From an uncultured Candidatus Melainabacteria bacterium (lineage in GTDB: Bacteria > Cyanobacteriota > Vampirovibrionia > Gastranaerophilales > Gastranaerophilaceae), in assembly GCA_934667125.1 (NCBI GenBank), contig CAKULF010000008.1, positions 12,016-76,015 on the forward strand: 64,000 bases of DNA. The letters are read 5' to 3'. The notes beneath the pieces were generated by a model. That model searched no databases and was not told the DNA's origin. It worked only from the letters and a program-made list of their open reading frames with translations. This document shows, piece after piece, positions 15,693 to 26,130 of the stretch (the stretch's first letter is position 1; every line of letters begins with the position of its first letter). The position numbers and the translations under genes are program-made.

Positions 15693-18164
15693 CTATTTAA
15701 CAACAATGTTAACCAATTTGTTTGGAACAACAATTGTTTTAACAATGGTTTTATCTTTAATTGCTTCAGAAACTTTTTCAGATTTTTCTGCAAGCTTTTC
15801 TAATTCATCATTTGATAAACCGTCTTGAGCTTCGATTTTGTCTTTAATTTTTCCGTTAACTTGAACAATTAAAGTAATTGCTGATTTTTTAGCTAAATCA
15901 TCATCATATTTTGGCCAAGCTTCTTTGTGAATTGAAGTCGTTGCGCCAAGTGATGAATAAATTTCTTCTGCCATAAATACGCAAACAGGTGAAACAAGTT
16001 TTAATAAAGTTAATAAAGCAAAGCTTAAAACATCATTATTAATAGCGTTTTCATCTTTTGTATATTCATAAATTGCATTTGTAAATTCTCTATAACGAGA
16101 AATTACAGTATTAAATTGAAATTCATTTTCAATGTCGTTTGTAATTCTTTTAATTGAAATATGAACTTCTCGAACCATATCTTCATCTTTTTTGGATAGA
16201 GATTTGATATCGAAATTATAGTTTAGATTGATTTTGTCTTGGAATTTTGAAAATAGTCTATAAATTCTGCAAATGAATTTATAACATCCTTCAACTCCAG
16301 CATCTGTCCAATCGAAATCACGAGCAGGTGGTGAATCAGACAAGATGAATAATCTTGCAGTATCTGCCCCATAATTTTTATAAATATCATCAGGATCAAC
16401 CGTGTTGCCTTTAGATTTAGACATTTTTGAACCATCTTTAAGAACCATACCTTGAGTTAAAAGGTTGCTGAACGGTTCGTCAAAGTCCAACAAATTGCAA
16501 TCTCTAAGAGCTTTTGTAAAGAATCTTGAGTATAATAAGTGCAAAATGGCATGTTCAATACCGCCAATATATTGATCAACAGGCAACCATTTGTTTACTA
16601 AATCTCTATCAAAACATTTTTCAGAGTTTCTAGCGTCGGAATATCTTAAATAATACCAGCTTGAGCAAACAAACGTGTCCATTGTGTCGGTATCTCGAGT
16701 AGCTTCAGCGCCGCATTTTGGACAAATACATTTTTTAAATGTCGGGCTTGTTTCAATCGGAGATTTTCCTTGAACAGAAAAATCAACGTCAGTTGGAAGC
16801 ATTACAGGTAAATCTTTTTCATCTACCGCAACTTCGCCGCAATGCGGGCAATATATGATTGGAATTGGCGCTCCCCAATATCTTTGACGAGAAATCAACC
16901 AATCACGCAAACGATATTGTGTTTTAAATTCGCCAAAACCGTTTTTAACAGCATATTCGCTGATTTTTTGTTTAGCTTCAGCATAACCCAAACCGTTAAA
17001 TTCGCCGCTATTTATTAATCTTGTATTTTCTTTGTTTTCATATACTTTATCAGCTTCAAAATCATCCCCATCAATAACTTGAATCATTGGAAGATTATAT
17101 TTTTTAGCAAAAGCAAAGTCACGGCTATCATGATAAGGTACAGCCATAACAGCGCCTGTTCCATAATCAACAAGAGCATAATCCGCAACCCAAACAGGGC
17201 ATTTTCTTCCTGTGAACGGATTAATTATATGAGTTCCAAGTGGAACGCCTGTTTTAACTCTTTCTGTTGATAATCTTTCAATTTCGGATAATTTTTTAGC
17301 ATTTTGTCTATATTCTTCAACTGCTTGTTTATTTTCAGGTGTTGTTAATTTTTCAATATCTTTATATTCAGGCGCAACAACAAGATAAGTTATACCATAA
17401 GCAGTGTCGGCACGAGTAGTATAAACAGGAATTTCAACGTCATCAAGCTCTGCAACTTTGAATTTCAAAATTGTACCTTTAGATTTTCCTATCCAATTAG
17501 CTTGCATAGTTTTAACGTTATCGCCCCAACCTTTTAATTTATCAAGGTCTTGAAGAAGCTCTTCTGCGTAATCTGTGATTTTGAAGAACCATTGAGAAAG
17601 ATTTTTCTTCGTAACTTCACTATCACATCTCCAGCATTTTCCGTCTATAACTTGTTCGTTGGCTAAAACTGTCGAACATTTTTCGCACCAATTAACCGGA
17701 GCGGTTTTTTTATAAGCCAAACCTTTTTTGTATAGTTGTAAAAATAGCCATTGAGTCCATTTATAATATTCAGGCAGACAAGTTGTAACTTCTCTATCCC
17801 AATCAACGCTTAAACCAAGCTTTTTAAGTTGAGTTTTCATATAAGCAATGTTATCCAGTGTCCAAGTTTGAGGGTTTGCACCATGTTGAATAGCAGCATT
17901 TTCAGCAGGCAGACCAAAGCTATCCCAACCCATTGGGTGAAGAACATTGTAGCCTTGCGCTGTTTTAAAACGAGCAACAACGTCTGTGATTGTATAATTT
18001 CTGACATGTCCCATGTGAAGTTTTCCTGATGGATATGGAAACATTGATAGAGCAAAATATTTTGGTTTCGGACTGTTGTTGTCAACTTTGTATGGGTTTT
18101 CTTTTTCCCAAATATCAAACCATTTTTTTTCGATTTGCTGTGGATAATACTCTTTTTCTAGCAT
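15693..18164 (-). CDS. leuS: leucyl-tRNA synthetase
   Basis: Class I synthetase charging tRNA-Leu. 823 aa with the HIGH motif as HMGH in MFPYPSGKLHMGHVRNY (~residues 44-60) and KMSKSKGNTVDPD near residue 580. The CP1 editing domain lies between (TTRADTAYGITYLVVAPEY), with Cys-rich zinc-like segments WCEKCSTV and CPKCGAEA. Last gene of the hom-thrC-leuS run, 18 bases after thrC. Confidence 0.97.
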   Translation of the reverse strand: MLEKEYYPQQIEKKWFDIWEKENPYKVDNNSPKPKYFALSMFPYPSGKLHMGHVRNYTITDVVARFKTAQGYNVLHPMGWDSFGLPAENAAIQHGANPQTWTLDNIAYMKTQLKKLGLSVDWDREVTTCLPEYYKWTQWLFLQLYKKGLAYKKTAPVNWCEKCSTVLANEQVIDGKCWRCDSEVTKKNLSQWFFKITDYAEELLQDLDKLKGWGDNVKTMQANWIGKSKGTILKFKVAELDDVEIPVYTTRADTAYGITYLVVAPEYKDIEKLTTPENKQAVEEYRQNAKKLSEIERLSTERVKTGVPLGTHIINPFTGRKCPVWVADYALVDYGTGAVMAVPYHDSRDFAFAKKYNLPMIQVIDGDDFEADKVYENKENTRLINSGEFNGLGYAEAKQKISEYAVKNGFGEFKTQYRLRDWLISRQRYWGAPIPIIYCPHCGEVAVDEKDLPVMLPTDVDFSVQGKSPIETSPTFKKCICPKCGAEATRDTDTMDTFVCSSWYYLRYSDARNSEKCFDRDLVNKWLPVDQYIGGIEHAILHLLYSRFFTKALRDCNLLDFDEPFSNLLTQGMVLKDGSKMSKSKGNTVDPDDIYKNYGADTARLFILSDSPPARDFDWTDAGVEGCYKFICRIYRLFSKFQDKINLNYNFDIKSLSKKDEDMVREVHISIKRITNDIENEFQFNTVISRYREFTNAIYEYTKDENAINNDVLSFALLTLLKLVSPVCVFMAEEIYSSLGATTSIHKEAWPKYDDDLAKKSAITLIVQVNGKIKDKIEAQDGLSNDELEKLAEKSEKVSEAIKDKTIVKTIVVPNKLVNIVVK

Positions 18165-18182
18165 TTTTATTTCCTATTTTCC

Positions 18183-19232
18183 TTATTCATTAATAATATT
18201 TATAATATCTTCGATTTTGCTTGTAGTGTGGTGTACAACAGCGTTTGAGTGGTCTATTGCTGTTGTCGGGTCTTTTAAGCCGTTACCTGTTAAAATACAA
18301 ACAACATTGCTTCCCTCTTTAACTTGGTCTTTTAATTTGATTAAGCCTGCAACAGAAGCAATTGAACCGGGTTCAGCAAAAACACCCTCTTGTCTTGCTA
18401 AAAGTCTATAAGCTTCAAGAATTTCTTCATCAGTCACCATATCAATAGTTCCTTTTGATTCATCTCGAGCAGCTTCAGCGTATTTCCAACTTGCAGGATT
18501 ACCTATTCTTATTGCTGTTGCAATGGTTTCAGGATTATCTACTTTGTGTCCTAAAACAATCGGCGCAGCGCCAGCGGCTTGAATTCCCATCATTTTAGGT
18601 AATTTAGTACATTTTTTATCTTGATAATATTCTTTATAGCCTTTCCAGTATGCTGTTATATTGCCTGCGTTTCCTACAGGAATAAAGTGATAATCAGGAG
18701 CGTCAGTCAAAGCGTCAACAATTTCAAAAGCACCTGTTTTTTGACCTTCAATTCTGTATGGATTAACGGAATTAACAAGCGTAATCGGGTATTTTGCGCT
18801 GATTTCACGAACTCTATCAAGCGCTTCATCAAAATTTCCTTTAATTGCAATAACTTTTGCGCCATACATCATAGCTTGAGATAATTTTCCCATTGCAATG
18901 TGACCGTCGGGAATTAAAACATAGCATTTTATTTTTGCTCTAGCCGCATAAGCCGCAGCAGAAGCCGAGGTGTTGCCTGTTGAAGCGCAAATAATAGCGT
19001 TTGAACCCTCTTCAACAGCTTTTGTAACAGCCATTGTCATGCCCCTATCTTTAAAGCTTCCTGTTGGGTTTAAACCCTCGTATTTTAAATATATATTGGC
19101 ATTCAAGCCGATTGCTTTAGCTAGATTTTTAGTTTTAATTAAAGGAGTGTTACCCTCGCAAAGCGAAATAACGGGAGTTTGCTCTGTTACAGGTAAATAT
19201 TTTCTATATTTTTCAATTAATCCACTATACAT
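18183..19232 (-). CDS. thrC: threonine synthase
   Basis: PLP enzyme converting O-phosphohomoserine to threonine. NPTGSFKDRGMTMAV holds the PLP lysine and IICASTGNTSASAAAYAARA the phosphate-binding loop. 349 aa corresponds to the short (class II-like) form common in bacteria. It starts two bases after hom ends, giving consecutive pathway steps from aspartate semialdehyde. Confidence 0.96.
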   Translation of the reverse strand: MYSGLIEKYRKYLPVTEQTPVISLCEGNTPLIKTKNLAKAIGLNANIYLKYEGLNPTGSFKDRGMTMAVTKAVEEGSNAIICASTGNTSASAAAYAARAKIKCYVLIPDGHIAMGKLSQAMMYGAKVIAIKGNFDEALDRVREISAKYPITLVNSVNPYRIEGQKTGAFEIVDALTDAPDYHFIPVGNAGNITAYWKGYKEYYQDKKCTKLPKMMGIQAAGAAPIVLGHKVDNPETIATAIRIGNPASWKYAEAARDESKGTIDMVTDEEILEAYRLLARQEGVFAEPGSIASVAGLIKLKDQVKEGSNVVCILTGNGLKDPTTAIDHSNAVVHHTTSKIEDIINIINE

Positions 19233-19234
19233 AA

Positions 19235-20500
19235 TTACATTACCCTTATTTTATTAACTATTCTGATATCTCCTGTTTTTTCAAGAGATTTTATCATATC
19301 ATTCATGTTTTCTTCTTTTGAATTTTCCGTTAAAACAAGAATTGTGGCGCTTCCATCCTCATTTATTCCTTTTTGAACAACAGAAGCCAAATTAATTTTA
19401 TATTTTTCACAAGCGCAACCGATTCTTCCGATTATACCAAGTTGGTTTTTGGTTTCAATTCTTAAATAATAACAGTTTGTTGTGTCTTTTATGTTCGTTT
19501 GAGCTGCATATTCTTTATGATGGCAAACCGTCATAGGAAGAATATTTTCTTTTTTCAAATCAAATTCAGATTTAATGGATAAAATATCTCCAACTACGGA
19601 TGATGTTGTTGGAAATTCGCCTGCCCCTGGGCCTACAAACATAACCGTATTAACAGGAAAACCGTTTAATAATACAGCGTTCGTTGCGTTTTTAATTTCC
19701 GAAATAGCTTTTTCTTTTTTGACAAGCATAGGATGAACCCTTATATCAAGCGATTCATTATCTTCATCTTTTTTTGCTTGAGCAATAAGCTTAATTTTAT
19801 AGCCCAATTCGTTTGCTATTTGAATATCAAGAGAAGAAATTTTTGTTATTCCCTCATGATAAATCTTATTAACGTCAATTCTTTTGTTAAATACGATGTT
19901 TGCTAAAATTGCTATTTTAAACATAGCGTCAAACCCCTCAACGTCGTTTGTTGGGTCAGTTTCAGCAAAACCAAGCTCTTGAGCTTTTTTAAGACAATCT
20001 TCATAAGAAAGATTTTCTTCTTCCATTTTTGTTAGGATGTAGTTTGTTGTTCCGTTTAAAATCCCTGCAACGGACGTAAAGTCGTTTGCCTTTAAACTTT
20101 GTTTGATTGGCATAATTATTGGAATTCCGCCTGCAACTGCTGCTTCGTATAATAAAGCAACATTGTTTTCTCTTGCACAATCACAAACTTCAGCACCAAA
20201 TTTAGCCAACAATTCTTTGTTTGCCGTTACAATGTGTTTGCCGTTTTTCATAGCGGTAATCAATGTGTCTTTAATTTCTAATCCGCCCGCTACTTCAACA
20301 ATAACATCAATATTAGGATTTGTTGCCAATTCCATTGGGTTGTTTGTTAAAGCTTGAACTTCAACATCTCTTTTTTTGTTTAAATTTTTAACACAAGCTT
20401 GAACAATTTCGATATCATCATATTTTGATAATACTTTAACAACTCCGCTACCAACTGTTCCAAGTCCGATTAATCCGATTTTTAATTTATTATTTTCCAT
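19235..20500 (-). CDS. hom: homoserine dehydrogenase
   Basis: Reduces aspartate semialdehyde to homoserine. GLIGLGTVGSGVV is the NAD(P)-binding loop; GGIPIIMPIKQSL and GILNGTTNYILTKMEEE carry family signatures. Residues ~345-421 form an ACT domain (YYLRIETKNQLGIIGRIG), the usual site for threonine feedback. 421 aa is typical of the monofunctional enzyme. First gene of hom-thrC-leuS. Confidence 0.96.
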   Translation of the reverse strand: MENNKLKIGLIGLGTVGSGVVKVLSKYDDIEIVQACVKNLNKKRDVEVQALTNNPMELATNPNIDVIVEVAGGLEIKDTLITAMKNGKHIVTANKELLAKFGAEVCDCARENNVALLYEAAVAGGIPIIMPIKQSLKANDFTSVAGILNGTTNYILTKMEEENLSYEDCLKKAQELGFAETDPTNDVEGFDAMFKIAILANIVFNKRIDVNKIYHEGITKISSLDIQIANELGYKIKLIAQAKKDEDNESLDIRVHPMLVKKEKAISEIKNATNAVLLNGFPVNTVMFVGPGAGEFPTTSSVVGDILSIKSEFDLKKENILPMTVCHHKEYAAQTNIKDTTNCYYLRIETKNQLGIIGRIGCACEKYKINLASVVQKGINEDGSATILVLTENSKEENMNDMIKSLEKTGDIRIVNKIRVM

Positions 20501-20572
20501 AAAAAAATAATAGCATAAACTTTTGTTTGTTGTACTATAAATTTATAAAACTATAAAAAAGAGGAAAGAAAG

Positions 20573-22033
20573 ATGAGTGAATTATTAAATAAAGGATTTG
20601 ACGAAGTTAGAGTCAGAATTGCTCCTTCTCCATCCGGAAATTTGCACATTGGAACAGCTAGAACCGCTTTATTTAACTATCTTTTTGCAAAAAAAGTCGG
20701 CGGAAAATATGTTCTAAGAATTGAAGATACAGATTTGGATAGAAGTTCTGAAGCTTATAAACAAAACATTTTTGATAGCTTAAAAGCTCTAGGCTTAAAT
20801 TGGGATGAAGGTCCGGACGTTGGCGGACCATACGGACCATATAAACAATCTGAAAGATTTGATATTTATCCTAAATTTGCTCAAAAATTAATTGATATGG
20901 GATATGCTTATGAATGTTTTTGTTCTAACGAAGATTTGGATAAAGAACACGAAATCGCTGAACAAAAGAAAATCCCTTATAAATATTCAAGAAAATGTTT
21001 AAATTTAACCAAAGAAGAAAAAGACGCTCTAAAAGCGAAAGGAATTGTTCCATCTATTCGTTTCAAAGTTCCTTATAAAGAACTTGTATTTAACGATATG
21101 GTTAAAGGTGAATTAAAATTTGATACATCTTTAATCGGCGATTTTGCTATTATGAAATCAAACGGAACTCCAACATATAATTTTGCTGTTGTGGTTGATG
21201 ATATGTTGATGAAAATTTCTCACGTTATTCGTGGGGAAGACCATATTTCAAACACTCCAAAACAAATATTAATATACGAAGCTCTTGGCGCTCCAATTCC
21301 TCAATTTGGACATTTGGGAATGATTTTAGCTCCGGATAGAAGCAAATTATCAAAAAGACACGGCGCAACCGCTGTTTCAGACTTTATTAAAGAAGGTTAT
21401 TTAACAGAAGCATTGTTGAATTTTGTTGCTTTATTAGGTTGGGCGCCATCCGACAGCCAAGAAATTAAAAATGTTGATGAAATTGCTGCTGATTTTAGAA
21501 TTCATGAAGTTTCATCTTCTAATTCAATTTTTGAATATGAAAAATTAAACTGGATGAACGGTCAATATATTAAGCACATGGACATATCTAAATTAACAGA
21601 TTTAGCTCTTCCATTCTTAAATATGTATGACACTTCAAAATATACCAGAAAACAACTTGAACACATTATTGAAGTCACAAGAGAACCAATCACATTATTG
21701 AAAGATTTGGTAAATGACACTCAATATTTCTTTGAAAAACCAAAATATGATGATGTTAAAGAAATATTAGATGGCGATGTTGCTAAAATTGTTTTACCTA
21801 AATTCCTAGAAGATGTTCAAGGATATGACTTTAATAATGAAGAAGAAATTCACGATAAATTAGGTGAATTAAGAAGCTATTTTAAAGAAAATAACGGCTT
21901 TAAACCAAAAGAAACAATGTGGGCAATACGTTCAGCTTTGACAGGAAGAACTCGTGGAGCTGATATGGTTGCTACTATTCAAATTTTAGGAAAAGATGAA
22001 GTTGTTGAAAGATTGAAAAACTGCATTAAATAA
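20573..22033 (+). CDS. gltX: glutamyl-tRNA synthetase
   Basis: Class I synthetase for tRNA-Glu (and tRNA-Gln where a GatCAB route exists). 486 aa with IAPSPSGNLHIGTARTALFN (HIGH region) and SKLSKRHGATAV (KMSKS loop). Cysteines in ECFCSNEDL and RKCLNL are remnants of the zinc-binding insert. AGAGGAAAG precedes the ATG. Divergent from hom, monocistronic with its own terminator. Confidence 0.96.
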   Translation: MSELLNKGFDEVRVRIAPSPSGNLHIGTARTALFNYLFAKKVGGKYVLRIEDTDLDRSSEAYKQNIFDSLKALGLNWDEGPDVGGPYGPYKQSERFDIYPKFAQKLIDMGYAYECFCSNEDLDKEHEIAEQKKIPYKYSRKCLNLTKEEKDALKAKGIVPSIRFKVPYKELVFNDMVKGELKFDTSLIGDFAIMKSNGTPTYNFAVVVDDMLMKISHVIRGEDHISNTPKQILIYEALGAPIPQFGHLGMILAPDRSKLSKRHGATAVSDFIKEGYLTEALLNFVALLGWAPSDSQEIKNVDEIAADFRIHEVSSSNSIFEYEKLNWMNGQYIKHMDISKLTDLALPFLNMYDTSKYTRKQLEHIIEVTREPITLLKDLVNDTQYFFEKPKYDDVKEILDGDVAKIVLPKFLEDVQGYDFNNEEEIHDKLGELRSYFKENNGFKPKETMWAIRSALTGRTRGADMVATIQILGKDEVVERLKNCIK

Positions 22034-22059
22034 CCTAAAATAAAATAATAATAAAAAAA

Positions 22060-22086
22060 TAAACCCTCGAAATTTCGAGGGTTTAA
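22060..22086. terminator. bidirectional intrinsic terminator
   Basis: AAACCCTCGAAATTTCGAGGGTTT, an uninterrupted 24-base palindrome between convergent gltX and the nucleotidyltransferase-like gene. Confidence 0.8.
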
Positions 22087-22125
22087 TTGTGTTTCAAGTT
22101 AAAATATGATTTTGTAGCTATTATA

Positions 22126-24156
22126 TTATCTATTAATAGTTACAGGGATATCTTTAATTTCATCATCTGAAATTTTTCTTGCTTGTTCAACAGCCATAAT
22201 TTGACCATTGATATCGTATTTAGCTTCAACTTGAGCTTTTAATTCAGGAGTTGTTGCAACTAAACCTGTTCTTGTGTCAACACAATCAAGTGTGTGTTTT
22301 CTTTCAAAGTCTTCAAGTTTGAATGTTCCGCTTGCGATATCCATTGTTGTTTTGTATAAAGCATTTAATGAACCGCAATCTGCCCAAGGTTCGTCTGTTG
22401 GAACGGCATAGATTTTTTGATTTCCTAAAATTGCTTTACATTTGCTGATTACAGTGTCATCCAAATATGATGAACCTTCGCCTAATACAGGGGCTAATAT
22501 TTTTCTTATTTCATCATAATTATCTACTTGAGATAAAGTTTTAAGTATTGGAATATATTGTTTTGACCAATCTCTTGTTTCTTTTGCTTTAGAAGATTTA
22601 GAGAAGTATGGTTCAATTTGGTCTAAAACAGCAAATGCTTCTTTTGAAACAGCAAATTGGAATGTGTTTGTTAAGCATTTTTGATCAGCCACAGGAGCGT
22701 CAGGATTAACAACATATCCATCAGGAATTTCTTTTGGTTTTTCGGCAAATTCAAGAATTTCATTATCTTTGCCTAATTTCATAATGCCAAAATTACCTTT
22801 AGCGTCTTCTGCTGAAACTTCTTTTGCAATCATAACTACAGCGGCTTTGCCTGTTGCCATAATTTTGTTTGCTTCTGTAACAGCATTTGTCATTCTGCTC
22901 ATAGAATCGTTAGGGAAAATCATTACTGATTTTCTGTCGGGTCTGTTCATAACTTCTTGTAAATCATTTGTATAACCGCCATTACCTTTGTTTATACCTG
23001 TTTTATTTAGATAGAATTTGATATTAGCATTGTCACCTGATAATGATAATTTACCTTTTGAACAGTCTAAAAGACCTGCGTTGTGAAGAGTTACAAAAGT
23101 TGTTTCCATTGGAGTTAAGCCTGTTGCTGTTCTAAATACTCCTTTTGTTGAAATAGCGCCATCTTTATCGCCGTGTAAAATACCACGAGATGAAGCGTTA
23201 GTATATTCTGCACGAGAACCAAAACCGCCTGCTAACATAATTAATTGAGTGTCTTTAGCGTTTGGTGCAGCAACGAATGGTTTTAAAACGATTTCGCCGT
23301 CGTTAACTTTTTGAACAAATTCAGCAATTGAAGCTTTAATTTCGTTAACAAATCTGCCATCTTCCATACCGATAACTATTTCAGTACCGTTGCCAACAGA
23401 TTCTGTTGGAGTGTATAAATGAACTTTATCCATTTTAGTTACGAATGGTTTATATCCGTTTTCTTTTTTGGTTATTGGGTCGATTTGAGTAGCTTCAATT
23501 TTTAGCATGCCGTTTGAAGAATCTTTTTTAGTGATAGTGCCTGAATTTGTCATCAATACCATTTGTTTATCTTCAACGGTTGTAACGAAGTTATTACCTT
23601 TGTTGCCTTTTGTATTTACAAGGTGAACTTCTTCTGTACTTCCAATGCCTCTAACGTTTACGGGAGTTGTTGTAATTTGAATTGTTTGAACGGCAGCTTC
23701 AGATTTATCATCAGCATTTTTTGCGTCAGGTCCTTTAACGAAGTATTCAAGTTTTTGGTCTTGCGTTCCGGGGATTGTGTTGTCACCCATTGCTCTTGCT
23801 TGCGCTCTAATCCATCTGTCGCCAACTTTTAAGTCTGATTTTTTAGTATCATTTTTTGCAACTCTATCATCTTGAGATTCAAATAAATATCTGCTTACTT
23901 CTGTTGCTTCACCAACGGCTTCGCCACCTGCTGTGAACATTTTATGTGTGTAATGTTCAAGGTCTTGAGCTAATGAAGCTGTGAAGCTAACTGTTGAAGC
24001 TAAAGCCGGATGAGAAGCTTTAATTGCATTGCTAACCGCTAGTGATGGTAGACCGATGTTTTGATTTTGTGCTAATGGATTGCTTGTTGTGGCATTTGTT
24101 TTTGTAAACATGGCACGAGGAGCAAAATTAACACCTTGGATGTTTTGTAATTTCAT
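22126..24156 (-). CDS. nucleotidyltransferase-like protein with long lineage-specific N-terminal region
   Basis: 676 aa. Residues ~304-640 resemble sugar-1-phosphate nucleotidyltransferases (GlgC/RmlA fold): IMLAGGFGSRAEYTN is a modified LAGGxGxRxxP loop, then MIFPNDSMSR, a GNFGIMKLGKDNEI strand, EFAEKPKEIPDG and WADCGSLNALYKT. The usual Pro-Leu-Thr after the Arg and the usual Pro-Lys are not in their normal form, so activity is uncertain. The first ~300 residues (starting MKLQNIQGVNFAPRAMF) are unlike known NTases and include a Thr/Asn-rich leader. Substrate unknown; it could be a glycogen-type or nucleotide-sugar enzyme. Confidence 0.62.
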   Translation of the reverse strand: MKLQNIQGVNFAPRAMFTKTNATTSNPLAQNQNIGLPSLAVSNAIKASHPALASTVSFTASLAQDLEHYTHKMFTAGGEAVGEATEVSRYLFESQDDRVAKNDTKKSDLKVGDRWIRAQARAMGDNTIPGTQDQKLEYFVKGPDAKNADDKSEAAVQTIQITTTPVNVRGIGSTEEVHLVNTKGNKGNNFVTTVEDKQMVLMTNSGTITKKDSSNGMLKIEATQIDPITKKENGYKPFVTKMDKVHLYTPTESVGNGTEIVIGMEDGRFVNEIKASIAEFVQKVNDGEIVLKPFVAAPNAKDTQLIMLAGGFGSRAEYTNASSRGILHGDKDGAISTKGVFRTATGLTPMETTFVTLHNAGLLDCSKGKLSLSGDNANIKFYLNKTGINKGNGGYTNDLQEVMNRPDRKSVMIFPNDSMSRMTNAVTEANKIMATGKAAVVMIAKEVSAEDAKGNFGIMKLGKDNEILEFAEKPKEIPDGYVVNPDAPVADQKCLTNTFQFAVSKEAFAVLDQIEPYFSKSSKAKETRDWSKQYIPILKTLSQVDNYDEIRKILAPVLGEGSSYLDDTVISKCKAILGNQKIYAVPTDEPWADCGSLNALYKTTMDIASGTFKLEDFERKHTLDCVDTRTGLVATTPELKAQVEAKYDINGQIMAVEQARKISDDEIKDIPVTINR

Positions 24157-24282
24157 ATTTTAACCTTTCAACACTTATGATTTCTATCAAATAGTTTTAT
24201 GCGTTTTTATATGATAAATCATAAAACCAAAAATACAAGTACCGTGAAAAATAATTTTTGCTACTACAAGAACAAAATTTAT

Positions 24283-24290
24283 GATATAAT
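24283..24290 (+). promoter_or_regulatory. extended -10 element for dapB-asd-dapA
   Basis: TGATATAAT with extended TG, about 33 bases before the dapB start. A TTGCTA lies upstream but with a long spacer, so the -35 box is uncertain. Confidence 0.4.
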
Positions 24291-24322
24291 TTTTTGACAT
24301 AGTGAATTTTAAAGGAGGAGCT

Positions 24323-25105
24323 TTGATTAAAATTGGTGTAATCGGGGCAAACGGAAAAATGGGAAAAGAAGTTGTAAAGCTTGTTAGCGCTGAAAACGAC
24401 TTAGAACTTTCCATTGCTGTTGATAAATTTTATAATCTGGAAGATAAATACGATTTTAAAATTGATAATGATGTTGAGCATGCTCTAAAAAATAATGAAC
24501 TTGATGTTGTTGTTGATTTTACGCAACCAAGCGTTGTTTTTGAAAATATTAATTTATATCAAAAATATAAAGTTAAAGCCGTTATAGGTACAACAGGCTT
24601 AACAAACGAGCAAATTGAGCAAATCAAAAAGATGTCAAAAGAAAATAATACAGGAATAATCATCGCTCCTAATTTTTCAATTGGCGCAATTTTGATGATG
24701 AAATTTGCTGCTATGGCTTCAAAATATTTCTCAAATGCTGAAATAATTGAATATCATCACAATCAAAAGAAAGACGCTCCATCAGGAACATCAATTAAGA
24801 CGGCTCAATTGATGATTAAAGAAAATAAGAACTTTAAACTTGGAAATTGTCCTGAAACGGAAACGATTAAAGGCTCTCGTGGCGGATGTTATGAAGAAAA
24901 TAATGAGGGAAATATTCAAATACACTCTGTGCGCATGCCTGGGTTTGTTGCTTCTCAACAAGTAATCTTCGGCTCAGACGGACAAATCTTAAAAATCCAT
25001 CATGACACAATAAATCGTGAATGCTATATGGGCGGAGTTAAGATTGCTATTGAATATTTATATAAAAATAATGAATTTGTTTATGGATTGGAGAATATAC
25101 TATGA
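24323..25105 (+). CDS. dapB: 4-hydroxy-tetrahydrodipicolinate reductase
   Basis: NAD(P)H reductase of the diaminopimelate/lysine pathway. GVIGANGKMGKEVV is the nucleotide loop, and EYHHNQKKDAPSGTSIK carries the catalytic His-Lys signature. The start is a TTG at 24323, five bases after AAAGGAGGAG; an in-frame GTG at 24302 would put that ribosome site inside the protein and is rejected. About 260 aa, normal. Its stop overlaps the asd ATG by four bases. Confidence 0.94.
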   Translation: MIKIGVIGANGKMGKEVVKLVSAENDLELSIAVDKFYNLEDKYDFKIDNDVEHALKNNELDVVVDFTQPSVVFENINLYQKYKVKAVIGTTGLTNEQIEQIKKMSKENNTGIIIAPNFSIGAILMMKFAAMASKYFSNAEIIEYHHNQKKDAPSGTSIKTAQLMIKENKNFKLGNCPETETIKGSRGGCYEENNEGNIQIHSVRMPGFVASQQVIFGSDGQILKIHHDTINRECYMGGVKIAIEYLYKNNEFVYGLENIL

Positions 25106-26130
25106 CACTACCAAACATCGCAGTATTAGGCGCAACAGGAGTTGTTGGAAGAGAAATTTTAAATATATTAGAAGAAAATAAAGTTGAATATAATTCAATT
25201 AAATTTTTAGCTTCAAAAAGAAGTGCAGGCTCTAAAATCACTTTTAAAGGCGAAGACTTTACAGTTATTGAAGCAACAGATGACGTATTTGATGATATTG
25301 ATATTTGTCTTGCTTCAGCAGGCGGCGAAACAAGCAAACGCTTTGCGCCCGTTGCAGCTAAAAAAGGTTGCGTTTTTATAGATAACTCTTCTGCTTTTAG
25401 AATGGATAAAGATGTTCCTCTTGTTATAGCAGGGGTTAACGACGACGATTTAAAAAATCATAAAGGAATTATTGCAAATCCAAATTGCTCTACTTCTCAA
25501 TTAATGTTGCCTTTGAAGGCTTTGAATGATAAATATAAAGTTAAAAAAATGATAGTTTCAACTTATCAAGCTGTTTCAGGGGCAGGCTTAAAAGCAATTA
25601 ACGAATTAACGGATAATACAAAAGTTAATCTTGTTGGAATGCCTTATAATCCTGAAGCTTTTAAATATGAAATAGCATTTAATGTTATTCCTCAAATCGA
25701 TAGCTTTACTGATAATGGCTACACTAAAGAAGAAATGAAAGTTACAAACGAAACAAGAAAAATTTTACACTTGGATGAAAATGTTAAAATTTCTTGTACT
25801 GCCGTTAGAGTTCCTGTTTATATAGGACACTCTGAATCTGTAGCGGTTGAATTTGAAAACAAAGTTGAAGCAAGCGAAGCTCGTGAATTATTAAAAAACA
25901 CTTGGGGTGTTGAAGTTGTGGATGATGTTGATAATTTTATTTATCCGACACCAAAAGACGCAGCAGGAAAAAACCCTGTGTATGTTGGCAGAATAAGAAA
26001 TTCTATTGCTTTTGATAACGGTCTAGAATTTTTCTGTGTAGCAGATAATTTAAGAATCGGAGCAGCATTGAATACTGTAAGATTGGCTGAGAAGGTGATA
26101 GCACTTGGCTTGTACTGTGCGAAACATTAG
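25102..26130 (+). CDS. asd: aspartate-semialdehyde dehydrogenase
   Basis: Makes aspartate semialdehyde, the branch point to homoserine (hom, thrC here) and diaminopimelate. AVLGATGVVGREIL is the NADP loop, IANPNCSTSQLMLP holds the nucleophilic Cys, and VPVYIGHSESV the active-site His region. 342 aa. Coupled to dapB by an ATGA overlap. Its last codons and stop lie in the left arm of a 12-bp inverted repeat (26125-26153). Confidence 0.96.
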   Translation: MTLPNIAVLGATGVVGREILNILEENKVEYNSIKFLASKRSAGSKITFKGEDFTVIEATDDVFDDIDICLASAGGETSKRFAPVAAKKGCVFIDNSSAFRMDKDVPLVIAGVNDDDLKNHKGIIANPNCSTSQLMLPLKALNDKYKVKKMIVSTYQAVSGAGLKAINELTDNTKVNLVGMPYNPEAFKYEIAFNVIPQIDSFTDNGYTKEEMKVTNETRKILHLDENVKISCTAVRVPVYIGHSESVAVEFENKVEASEARELLKNTWGVEVVDDVDNFIYPTPKDAAGKNPVYVGRIRNSIAFDNGLEFFCVADNLRIGAALNTVRLAEKVIALGLYCAKH

